From Verpa conica (Eukaryota; Ascomycota; Pezizomycetes; Pezizales; Morchellaceae), in the NCBI GenBank assembly GCA_033030425.1, contig JAUFSD010000004.1, positions 992,001-1,056,000 of the forward strand: 64,000 bases of DNA, given 5' to 3'. Positions 31,524 through 41,630 of the stretch are shown here, piece by piece. The notes under the pieces were generated by a model that was not told the DNA's origin, did not search any database, and saw nothing but the letters and a program-made list of their open reading frames with translations. Both the position numbers and the translations under genes were made by a program. Each line of letters begins with the position of its first letter. Positions within the stretch are counted from its first letter, which is position 1.

Positions 31524-33204
31524 ATGAAAAGGAAACGATCCTCTAACTCCGCTACCTCCTCTCCCAACACCTCTAAGCTACCCTCCACCTCGGAGCTCCC
31601 CACCACCGCGTTCTCAACAACTCCTTCACGACCTCTTCCACACCCAGAGACCCCCGGGAAGCACCGCTCCCACGATTTGCCCAACGGGGCTAACCTTGGA
31701 ATTGGTACGAACGGGACTAGTCTGGATTCTGAAGCTATTATGTCCCCATCGCCTCAGAAACGAGCTGCTCCGACTCGAACGCCTCGACGCGACAATGCCT
31801 ATTCTGTCCGTTTCGCGGATGATACACTCTCACCCCCCCAAATCGTCGCCAGCGCAGACCGTTCGGCTCGGAAAAAGAGTGCGCGACGGATCGTTGCCCG
31901 TGTGGTAGCTGGGGACTCAAGCGACGAGGACGAAGAAGACGAGCTTGCTCGGCGAATCTTTGCTGACTCTGACTCTGAAGACGAAGAGGATGGCATCCTC
32001 CCAGAAGTGGGTGATGAAGCTGTAGGCAAGAAGGGGAAGTCCCGGGGGAGGAAGAAGAAGTCAAAGGAACCGGAACCGCCTCCACCAACTGAGGGCTACG
32101 AGTCGTATTTTGGGCAGAATAGGAAAGCGCGACAAATAACTTCCAACAGCACACTCACATCTCTTACCCCATTAGATCATGGGCGGTACTTCCAGCTAAT
32201 CAGAGAACACGCCCCCGACCATTTCGAAGACCGACAATATCTTGAGGAGCTCCACAAGAACTCCTTTACACAATGGCAGTTTGAGCTCTCTCAAGGTTTC
32301 AACGTTCTCCTCTATGGCTATGGATCCAAGCGCAAGCTTTTGATGGAATTCGCCAAAAAAATTTTCACAACCCCTTCGTCTCTCGTAGTAGTAAACGGCT
32401 ATGTCCCCACCCTCACCGTCAAAGATATCTTGTCTACTATTGCAGCCGCTACCCTCGGTCAGGGCCATAACGTCAGACTTGGATCTAATCCAAACGAAAT
32501 GCTGGATAATGTGATTGCCATTCTCGACTCAGATGAGGTCTCACACCTCACATTAATGATCCACAACCTTGACGGCGAATCAATCCGTACCGAACGCTCC
32601 CAAGTTCTTATTTCCCGTCTCTGCGCACATGAAAAGATTTCTCTCGTGGCCACAATTGACCATCTTCGTGCCCCCCTTCTCTGGAACGCTGCTCGTGCTT
32701 CGCAATATAATTTCCTCTGGCATGATGCAACTACTTTTGCGCCGTATGCTGTTGAGGCCTCAATCGATGAATCACTTGCCCTTATCGGCGGCTCCGGAAG
32801 AGCAGGTGGAACAAAAGGTGTTAAGTTTGTCCTAGCCTCACTACCCATGAATGCAAAGAGTCTTTTCAGGGTGCTCGTTAGTCACCAGTTAGAGGCAATG
32901 ATGGATGATCCTACGGCGGGTCAAGGGGGCACTAGTGAGGAGTGGGGAGTGGAGTATAGGGTGCTTTATCAGAAGGCTGTGGAGGAGTTCATTTGTAGTA
33001 ATGAAATGGCGTTTAGAACATTGTTGAAAGAGTATGTATTCACTCATCTATTTACAGTTGTGTGTGTGGACTATTAACCTTTCTGGTAGATTCCACGACC
33101 ATCAGATGGTCACTTCCAAGAAAGACTCACAAGGAACAGAGGTACTATGGGCACCGTTTAAGAAAGAGGAGCTGGAAACTATATTGGAGGATCTAGTTGC
33201 ATGA
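31524..33204 (+). CDS. ORC2: Origin recognition complex subunit 2
   Basis: Subunit of the ORC complex, which marks replication origins and loads MCM helicase. Two exons: 31524-33031 and 33090-33204, with a 58-bp intron (GTATGT...TAG, branch ATTAACC), giving 540 residues. Residues 1-200 are a disordered region rich in Ser, Pro, basic and acidic runs (DSSDEDEEDELARRIFADSD), with possible nuclear-localisation and kinase sites. The AAA+-like core follows: GYESYFGQNRKA, FTQWQFELSQGFNVLLYGYG, SKRKLLMEFAKK, VVNGYVPTLTVKDIL, LTLMIHNLDGESIR and APLLWNA. The C-terminal winged helix ends FHDHQMVTSKKDSQGTEVLW. The YGYGSK segment is the degenerate P-loop typical of Orc2. No lesions; the first in-frame ATG was chosen. 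Confidence 0.95.
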
Positions 33205-35277
33205 TCTCGTTCGACTATGCTTAAGGCGTACTCGGTTACTTATCTATATTCAGGTTTATATTGACTTACGATAACAAGAAATGTAGGAACATAATTAACA
33301 AGGAAGGAGTTTTAGTTACTTTTATTTTGTGCCTATGACGCTGTATTATAGATATTTTTGCGTATTTACACAACTAGCATTATTCTACCTTTGGTATACT
33401 TTTCTACTATAAATATAGCCCTATATAGTAGCAGGCTCTTTTAAACTTTCAATTTTATAGTATAGTTAGTGGGTAGTAGTACCCTATATTAAGTAAAAAT
33501 CGTGGTTGACAAGCCTCCCTAGAACCCACTATGTGAGCAATAGAGAGGGAAGACCGTAGAGAAAAAGCATAAATTCTATAAACGCTTAGGAGACTGTACG
33601 AAGAGCGGGAATAATGAGTGAGAGGCTATGATCAAGGCGGTTTTGTTCATTCATTTGTTAAGTAGCGGTCACGACATTAAAGCTAGTAAAGGCTTAATAC
33701 CCCCTAGGGAAGCAAAGGGGATGGAAATCGACTTAAAACTCTAAGATGTCGGAAATATGGTAGTAAATAGCTAGTTGTGGCCCTGACCTACGGCAAGAAA
33801 AGCAAGCTATCTGAATTTTTTAGGTAGGCCCCTTATTAATGGGGATTTTATCCACTGATCTAGCTTCCGCATCTCCAAAGCCTTTGTTGGTGGTGGATAG
33901 AGGTACATACAGTACCAAAAAGAGGGTGGGATCAGTACGGTGCTCCCGCCAATACGCTAGCGATATGGGAGGAATACGGTATTGGTATAGTAATCTACCT
34001 CAAATACTGATTTAATTTGGTATTTGCAACTAAATTCTGTAGTAAAGTCACCCCGTTTTTTATACTGTAGTTGTAGCTAGTATGCTTTATGAGGCGAAAC
34101 TGTTCGGAGTTTTTGGGGATCTTTATCTCGCGTGAGTTTTTTAGGATACTATTCTCACCTACTATACTAGATATTCCAACGCGGCGTGAACCCACGGTGG
34201 CTACACATATTAAGTTCCCATATAAATCACCGAAGCCCATAGACCCTATTTCGCTGTGGTGATGGAAAATATTTTCTTAGTATAAAAGAGATAACTTATA
34301 TGCTTCTCTTTGAGATGGGATATTTGGCGTAACAGGGACTTTGGTGACCCCTACGTTGAACAATACATGCAGTCATGGTAGATCACTCGATTTTGTTATA
34401 CGAATACAGCGCAGTCACCCTATAAGAATTCGGGCTATAAGAATACATATTCAGGACTGGACATGGGGTAATTTATGCACACTAGTATTCCTCTATAAGA
34501 ATATCTTCTCTATAAATCTGTTTTCATACTCTTATAGAGCGACTATGCTGTAACCTTTTGAGAAAAAAAAGGCCATACTTAGCTAAGGGCACTAAGCCCA
34601 GAGGTCTAGTGATTAAAATATCTTTCTAAAGTGATAGTATCTAGATTCCACAGCGATTAAGAGATTTGGCCTGGGAGCCTGTGAGAGGGTTTATGAAAGA
34701 TACAGCACGGTGCACTGATCCCCAGGTATTGGATTACTATTTCATCATCTCCCTTTGGTTCATGAGCTATGACTCATGCATAAGAAATGGCTCGGTGGTT
34801 TGCGCAATTACTATTCTCCAACTTCACTTTTTCTCTAGTATGGTATTGCCACACAAGGCGAAAAAACGGTATATAGGTATAGAAGGAGTCGAAATGTAAT
34901 GTCGCCGGTATCAAATGTTCTTATTGTCTGAACAGCTTAGTACTAGGAGGAAACTATAAGAACTTCATTATTAAAATCATACCAAGAACGTACCCATATT
35001 GCAAACAAGGTTCATAAAAAAACTGGATTAAATCACACCGTTCATTCACTAAATATGTGTTTAGGACGCCGTTAGATTTCTAGTTCCTTTCAGGTATGTT
35101 GCTTTCAGGACATGGCACTTTTATAATTCTGTAACCATGCAACCTTTTCCTTTTCCTTTTTTTATTTCAAACCCAAACCCCAGGGAGAGAAAAGAGAAAA
35201 GAACCTGCCCACAAAAAAAAAAGAGAACCAGAAATCGTAAAAAAAAAACCACACCAGCCCAACTTTTAACCAACCGT
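33205..35277. other. Intergenic region between ORC2 and RPL2
   Basis: About 2 kb, AT-rich, between convergent genes. Only the small MITE at 34405-34552 was recognised. ORFs present are short and lack motifs. Confidence 0.5.
34405..34552. repeat. pogo/Fot1-like MITE, copy 2
   Basis: 148 bp with ends TACAGCGCAGTCACCCTATAAGA and, in reverse complement, TACAGCATAGTCGCTCTATAAGA. The interior repeats CTATAAGAATA words. TA at both ends fits a Tc1/mariner-type target. Related to 1394-1553 and 40135-40545. Confidence 0.6.
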
Positions 35278-36387
35278 TTATTCCTTGGTCTTTTGGGTAC
35301 CGCGCAGCAGACCAGTACGACGGGCGGCAATAACTAGAAAAAGTGGAATCGTAGGTTAGTAGGATATTTCTTTCATGTCCCTGGAGAGTTCGTATTTTTA
35401 GGTACTTACGACCAGCCTTTTGACCCTGGGAAGCGTAACGAGAGATAGTTGAAGCCTTTCCGATATGTTGATGGTTACCACCTCCGTGAGGGTGGTCGAC
35501 GGGATTCATCGCCACACCACGAGTCCTGGGCCAACTGTTTCTCTTAACCTTGTACTTAAGCTTAGCGCGAGAAGCTTTAAGTAAAGGTTTATCGGTCCTT
35601 CCACCACCAGCAACAATGCCAATCATACCGCGAGCAGCGCTGGGGACGACTTTCTTTGCGCCTGAAGGGAGCTTGATACGGGTTTTGCCCTCATCTGGAG
35701 AGTGTCCAATGATGGTGACGTAGTTTCCAGAGGTACGACCAATTGCACCTCGATCACCGGTCTTCTCTTCAACGTTGGTTACGACAGTACCTTCAGGCAT
35801 GGAGCCGAGAGGGAGGACGTTTCCGATGTTGATAGCAGCCTTCTTTCCGGCGTAGATGAACTGACCGGTGTACATACCCTCATTGGCAATGAAACTATTT
35901 TTTCCCACCGTCAGCCCGGATTTTCCACCAAATAGCACTTAGCCAAGAGGATCGAATATGTGAAGTGAAGTAAAGTGATGGGAGGTCGTACGTCTCATGG
36001 CGGAGCTTGTAGCGGTAAGGGTCGCGGAAGACAACCTTAGCAAGGGGGGCGCCTCTGCCAGGGTCGTGGATGATGTCCTTCACGACTCCACGAATGTATC
36101 CATGACGCTCGGAGTAATCGAGGGTTCTGAATTTTGCGGGGTTCTGAATTATGCCGAAAACTTCTGTCAGTACCTCCGTTCCTCAAAAAAACCAGCCAGC
36201 CAGCCAACCACCAAGCTATAAAATACCAAGAAAGGGAAAACCGACCTTTCGCAGCCGAGTGTTGGCCGTGAAGATGGATCCGGCACCCTTTCTCTGATTA
36301 CGGATAACTCTAAACTCCGATTCCCGTTAACACCTCGAATTATCCAGCGTAGGCCGTGGCTAGTGGGAGTGGAACTTGCCTTCCCAT
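35278..36387 (-). CDS. RPL2: 60S ribosomal protein uL2 (Rpl2/L8)
   Basis: Core protein of the large cytosolic ribosomal subunit, near the peptidyl-transferase centre. Five exons on the minus strand: 36387-36380 (8 nt, ATGGGAAG), 36309-36246, 36143-35992, 35894-35410 and 35333-35278, giving 254 residues, the same as yeast Rpl2. Recognisable: [89 protein letters not shown], the conserved His-rich loop [20 protein letters not shown] and the basic end [11 protein letters not shown]. The first intron has a GC donor (GCAAGT), the second GTCGGT. An early intron and a tiny first exon are common in fungal ribosomal protein genes. No lesions. Confidence 0.97.
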
Positions 36388-36913
36388 TGTGAGTGATGGT
36401 TGTTAGAGTCTTTGTTAGTGGTGCTGTTGTTCTGTTGTCGTCGTCGTCTGACAGTGTACCAGGAAGATTGTCGAGATGGTTGTGTGTGTGTGCCAGGCCT
36501 GTTTGAAATTTCCATGGGAGGGCTTAGCCCTAAGCAGTCCCATATCACAACCAAGCACTCGGATGTCAGTGACATACATACATGTATACATATAGTTACT
36601 TACCTGGTCAGTAGGATTCAAGGAGTCTACAGGGAAGTAAAGGCTATTTATATTTAGGAATAGATCTCCGTGATAGAACTAAGGGTTTATTCATACAGTA
36701 TAGCTCACATGTCCCTGTACATGTAGTTACTGGTACACCATCAGACTCGGGTATTAAGAACCCATAACCCTGTGCTATCATAGAATTCACATTACGCTGT
36801 TACTACATGTAATTTATAACCCTACTACCCGCTTCGTTTTCTAAGTAGAGAAAAGCCCTCTCTAGCTATAGATATAGCAGGTGACCAAACGACAGACTAC
36901 ATAGCTTTAATCT
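36388..36913. promoter_or_regulatory. RPL2 upstream region / PGS1 3' region
   Basis: 526 bp between two minus-strand genes. Near RPL2 it contains CAACAACAGxxC-like and GT-rich stretches on the plus strand but no motif I can name with confidence. Confidence 0.3.
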
Positions 36914-38760
36914 CTACAACTGCCCCCCTAAGACACCCACAAGCCACAACGCCAACCTAACCTTCAAGCTCACCCTTCTTTCCATCCTCTCAAAATCTTC
37001 CATTTCTACCTTCCTCGAGTCTTTCTGTAACCACTCCACCTCCTCCCCAAGTCGCTTCTTCAGCAATTCGTCTTCAGTAACTATCAGCGCATTCACTTCT
37101 AGATCGAGTGAGTAGGATCGTTTCGTGTAGTTCGATGAGCCCACTAGTGTAATACTTGGGCTTTCTTCGTGGGGCTTGGTTACCCAGATACCTGTAAACG
37201 CCTGTCAGTGATATATATGTGAGTCTGGGGGTGGATATAGAGTACCTTTCGCGTGATAAGTCCAAGCCCCTGGATCTTTCCCGATAGCCCCCCCCTTCAT
37301 CCACTCCCGGACCTGTATCTGCTCTCCTTTCCCCATCTTGACAACATCGGCTAGGAAACGTCTCGCAAGTAGTGTGTACGCTGGAGGCAACATACTACTA
37401 ATGCCTTTACTGCCATAAAACCCGTTCGCCTCAGGAGCTGCGGTCACGACAGTCCCCTGGACTGACTTAGAATCTAATAGCAGTCTTTTAAGCTGAGAGT
37501 GAATGTTGAAGTATCCCGCTGTAAATATCCATTTCGACGATGCCCAGTCGGGTTTTGAGAGTAGGCGTAGGACTGCCGAGAGACCAGGGTGCTCAGTGGA
37601 TGTGTCTGTTGGGTGTAGGAGTGGGGTGAATTGTGCAAGCGGATAGACCACTGTTCTATTGGAAGTCTCGGAGAAAGCAGTTGGAGGGGTGAGTGGGCGA
37701 ATAAGAGGCGCAAGGATAGCCGTTGCTGCAGTTCTAAACGCCACCGGTCTTTCAGTCGGTAGAGGCGCTGGATTGGATGTTGGCCATTCTAGTATAAACC
37801 CACCATCCTCTACTGGCGCTGGCAGAACCTTATAGCTAATCGAGCATATTGCATGGTAAATCTCGGCGAAGTAGTTCGTCAAATCTTGACATGTGAAAAC
37901 GTGGTATCTGTCCTGCCGATTCGTGAAGTAATCGCCAGAGAGGTTCGCACCGGATATTATAATCTCGTCGTCAATACCATAGAGCTTCATATGTTGGAGT
38001 CCCCAACCCTCATTGAGGCGTTTTGGTATAATCCTCTTCCGTAATCCACGTAGATTTGGGGTATGGTACATTCTGATTTCGACACGATCTCCGAATTCTG
38101 TAATTAGCGGAGCAAGGAGGGATGCACACGATGGACTCGGCGCTTCGCGGGTACCGCGGAGAGCATCAGAGAGGATTGAGACTTGAAGATTGGGCTGGCG
38201 GTGGAGGGCTTGCCGGAGTGTGTCAATCTGGGTTCGCAGAGGTTAATTACATGCACCACAATTATCAAGTGAGGGGGTCACACAAGCTCATTTTCCGTCT
38301 TTCCAATATAAAGTGCACTTAAAAATACCCTCCTCTCCGCTTTTAAAATACGTTCCTATTTATTTACCCCAATACACTCAGAACTGCAGCCTCGATCATT
38401 TCCCGACCAGTGCAGAAACTAACCAATTACCTTTAGCGTCTCATAGAACTCCCTAGGAGTCTTTAATATCCTGATTTGGTTTGCACGAATTTCAAACCTA
38501 GGCGCAAGCTTATCTAGCTCGCAAGTAAGGGTACCTAACATCGAAGCCGGATGTGCTGTCGTAGTGTGATATGAAGGCGGTAAGGATGAAGATGCAAAGT
38601 TCCTTTTTGGGCACGAGAAGCAAGGTCGTGAACGGAATACGGAGGACCGTAGGACTGTTCGTCGAAGAGTCGCTGTTATCATGGGGCTGTGTTTAATGGT
38701 CCCCAGTGGTTGGTGTTTGGGACAATTGGAGCCGAGTGATATTGCGAAATGTTCAGGCAT
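36914..38760 (-). CDS. PGS1: Phosphatidylglycerophosphate synthase
   Basis: Mitochondrial enzyme for the first step of cardiolipin synthesis (CDP-diacylglycerol plus glycerol-3-phosphate to PGP). Four exons on the minus strand: 38760-38431, 38355-38284, 38227-37246 and 37191-36914, giving 553 residues. A second in-frame ATG at 38682 (MITATLRRTVLRSSVF) starts a better mitochondrial presequence and would give 527 residues. Phospholipase-D superfamily signatures: ERRVFLSALYIGKTE, VSILSDALRGTRE, MYHTPNLRGLRKRI, the first HKD box LQHMKLYGIDDEIIISGANL, SGDYFTNRQDRYHVF, and the second HKD box TYHAKGIWV followed by LVGSSNYTKRSYSLDLEVN. All junctions are in frame. A Pro/Thr-rich insertion separates the two halves. 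It is transcribed divergently from the complex I subunit gene. Confidence 0.94.
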
Positions 38761-38965
38761 TAGACCTTGGTGGGATATTTTCGCCTGTTATCTGAAAGGA
38801 GGGTAACTCTGTATCTAGGGAGCGGCACATCTTCCTCCCCACGACACCTTCAATTGTCTCGTATACCCCCCTCACAAAGCTCTCCACTCTTAGGGTTTGG
38901 TCACCCTGTCTGCTCTCTCTTGCTCTAATTACAGCCTATACATTTCTCTTGGCAGTTGCGCAAAA
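38761..38965. promoter_or_regulatory. Short bidirectional promoter between PGS1 and the NDUFA12-like gene
   Basis: Only 205 bp (or 283 bp with the downstream PGS1 start) separate two divergent genes whose products both work at the inner mitochondrial membrane. No clear TATA box. A stretch around 38880-38900 (CTCTCCACTCTTAGGG) is pyrimidine-rich on the plus strand. Confidence 0.5.
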
Positions 38966-39717
38966 ATGTCGACAGTTTCTAGGACTCTGAGATATCTTAG
39001 GCGGATAGGCTTTGGGCAATATGCTTACCAGATGAACGTATGTTTCCCTGGCATATCCCACGATGTTCCCTTTAATCCTGTGATTCTTATACCAATGTAA
39101 TTGGTTGCTGATATTTGGTGTAGCGCATTGGTTGAATATTCCTCCCCCCTTCGTGTATAGGTATGAATACCAACTGACAATATATCCCAGGTGACACCAA
39201 ATACGGTACCCTGGTTGGTACTGACAGATATGGCAACAAATTTTATGAGAACAATGATGAGGAGCTTCCATGTGAGTCTATCCGAGGGTGAGGGTGTGTG
39301 AGTGAAGTAAACAGATGTTGGTATCGTTTGGGTATATGTTGATGGGTTTCTGTGGTGGTAGTGAGAACCAAATGGGTTGATTATAGGGAATGGAAGGAAT
39401 ATGATGCGTAAGGGCCCCTTTGCAAAATATTTGGTGGCGGTAGTGGCATTCTGACATTGTGTATAGTTCGATGGTTGAACCTGGCTGGTAAGACACCCCA
39501 CCCGTAACTGACAGTCATTATATTTCTCATCAACATCCAATCAACACCTGTTCGGAGGTTTTGACCTTTTATTAGGCACGGGTGGCTCGCGTACATGTTT
39601 GATAAGCCGCCTACCTCCGAGACGATCATGAAGCACGATGTTAGGCCTTGGGAGAATAAGAAGCATATCCCGAATCAGACGTTTAGCCGTGCTGCGTATA
39701 AACCGTACTCTACGTGA
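38966..39717 (+). CDS. NDUFA12: NADH:ubiquinone oxidoreductase B17.2/NDUFA12-type subunit
   Basis: Accessory subunit of respiratory complex I on the matrix side. Proposed six exons: 38966-39037, 39124-39130 (7 nt), 39191-39271, 39362-39407, 39467-39487 (21 nt) and 39576-39717. All phases agree and give 122 residues. Family blocks: SRTLRYLRRIGFGQYAYQM, RIGDTKYGTLVGTDRYGNKF, YENNDEELPLRTKWVDYREW, EYDASMVEPGWHGWLAYMFD, KPPTSE and the terminal NQTFSRAAYKPYST. The 7-nt exon (CGCATTG) supplies R-I-G and is inferred because the direct join is out of frame; it is the least certain part. The gene is short but split into six exons. Confidence 0.9.
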
Positions 39718-40134
39718 GTTGAGAGCCTATCTTTGAAGGTTGTTTGAGGGAGTAGTACTGATAGGGCAAAGGACTAAACTGAAGGTTGAGTCTTGGGAGG
39801 CAATTACTAGGCCTAGAGCTTAGGAAGCTCGTAGTAGGTGAATTGGGTAGTTAGCATTGGGTAACATTTTTTTTTATCGGTAAATATGAAAAGAGTGTAG
39901 TACATATTTGTACTCACACATGAGGTTTTTTTTGAGTTGGTAGATATCGGTAATAGCATTAAAATTCAACTTTGTGCTCAAGGGGTTAAATAGCAGGTGA
40001 CTGAATTCTGTGAAGCTGGCTGGTAATTTGGTATTGTATTATATCATTATATCTACTGAACTTGACATTGAGTTTAAATTTCTATCTACCTGAGGTACTA
40101 GGTGCTCGAGTGATCAGATTCGTGGTCAGGTATA

Positions 40135-40545
40135 TACAGTAGAAGCTCTCTATAAGAATACGTTCGGGACCGAGAATTTATGAGAATATTCTTATAGAGA
40201 AAGTATCCTAACCCAATAGGGTTATTTTAGGCGGAATACTTGCCAAATGTCGCCTAGTGCGGCTCTTCTTGGAGTTTTCTAATAAGAATATTCTTATACT
40301 CGTAATTTCATGACGTTTTGAGAATCGACCAGGTCCGCATATAGATGGAAATCCAGTAGATGCACAACAATGCGTCTTGGCTATTTGAATCACAGCGCAG
40401 AGACCAAATGGATTCCTCTGAACCTCTTAAAATGCTTAGGGCTAGGGGTACTCAGGTCACATGCACTTATATGCGGACCTAGTCGATTCTCAAAACGTCA
40501 TGAAATTACGAGTAGAGAGTATTCTTATAGAGGGCTTCTACTGTA
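40135..40545. repeat. pogo/Fot1-like MITE, copy 3
   Basis: 411 bp bounded by TACAGTAGAAGCTCTCTATAAG and, in reverse complement, TACAGTAGAAGCCCTCTATAAG. A further inner inverted repeat of about 45 bp (TACTCGTAATTTCATGACG... near 40295 and 40470) shows the original terminal repeats were about 80 bp. Around 120 bp has been inserted into the left arm. TA ends fit Tc1/mariner-type integration. Confidence 0.7.
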
Positions 40546-40720
40546 GTAAGATGTATCTGTATAGCAAGTCTGTTGGGACCCGTGGCAGAAGCTTAGCATG
40601 TAACACCCCCAGCGCATCTCGTGGGTTGCTTCCACGGGGATGGTTATGGTGGTGGGACATCTCATATCGCTACCAATGGGTCGATGTCTTGTAGGCCTTT
40701 ATTGATTAAAGCTGTGTGAC

Positions 40721-40908
40721 ACCGTATAATCTCAGGCATAACGAAATGGCCTAGACTAGACAGTTCCAAATCGGCCTTCCAAGAGGACAAAAGTTCGTGC
40801 CAATTTACAAAAAACTAAATACTCCTCAAATCCGTCTAACAAAGTGATTTTTATTTAAGTATTTTAATTCCATTTAGGGCCATTTCGTTGTGCCCGAGAT
40901 TATACGGT
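40721..40908. repeat. 188-bp inverted-repeat MITE
   Basis: Arms ACCGTATAATCTCAGGCATA... and, as reverse complement of the right end, ACCGTATAATCTCGGGCACA... pair over about 31 bp up to AAATGGCC. The interior is AT-rich. No ORF. Confidence 0.7.
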
Positions 40909-41630
40909 ACTCTTCTATATTAATATTACATATGCATGCATGCATTATACGGTATGCATGTTTATGGTTGTAAAACGGTTTTGTTGTTGCTTTTTTGTGG
41001 CGCATCTAGCAAAGCCTGCAATGCGTGCCGGAAAGTGACGTCTATTGCCGGTAGCCCCAAGGAAACTGCTACCAACGCCTGTTATCATCAGCCGCTAAAG
41101 CACGAGCGGGAAACACCCGGGAGAAAATCACCGAGGCCGGCAGGTTCTGCAGTCTGCCAGGTAACGAGCTTCCTGAATTTGAACTCTACTGTCACCCGAC
41201 CCGTGACAACAAGGGGCCCTCGAGATACATGTATGTACAGTACATACATATTGACTCTACACCACAGGGTGATCTGCATCAAATTCTGACGTTTTCGTGT
41301 CGAGTTACAGACATTTGTGCTGCTGTCCTTGATTTATGTACCCGGGGAATTTTGTATCACCAGACACCTAGATCGCTTGGACTCTCCATCTCTCCCACCT
41401 TATCAAATCTTCTTTTTTGTCCTTATCAGGGGCACCCAGCAGCTTCTCTCCATCTTAATTGACCACATTTCCTGTTGTAACCGGTAGCAACAGGTCTAGT
41501 TTTTTTTGTCTGAACGGATCTTAGCATAGGACTGTGATAGGTATCTCCATCTTAAACCGTCTTCAAATAAATTGACTCTTCAACCTCCCGGGAGCGAACT
41601 TCAACTCGTTGGTTTTGCAGCCGGAACGGC

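Larger units (their letters stand above)
39718..41630. other. Intergenic region with two MITEs
   Basis: 1.9 kb with a pogo-like element (40135-40545), a second inverted-repeat element (40721-40908) and, from about 40925, ORFs without motifs ahead of the ABC transporter. A palindrome ATGTATGTACAGTACATACAT lies near 41229-41249. Confidence 0.5.
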
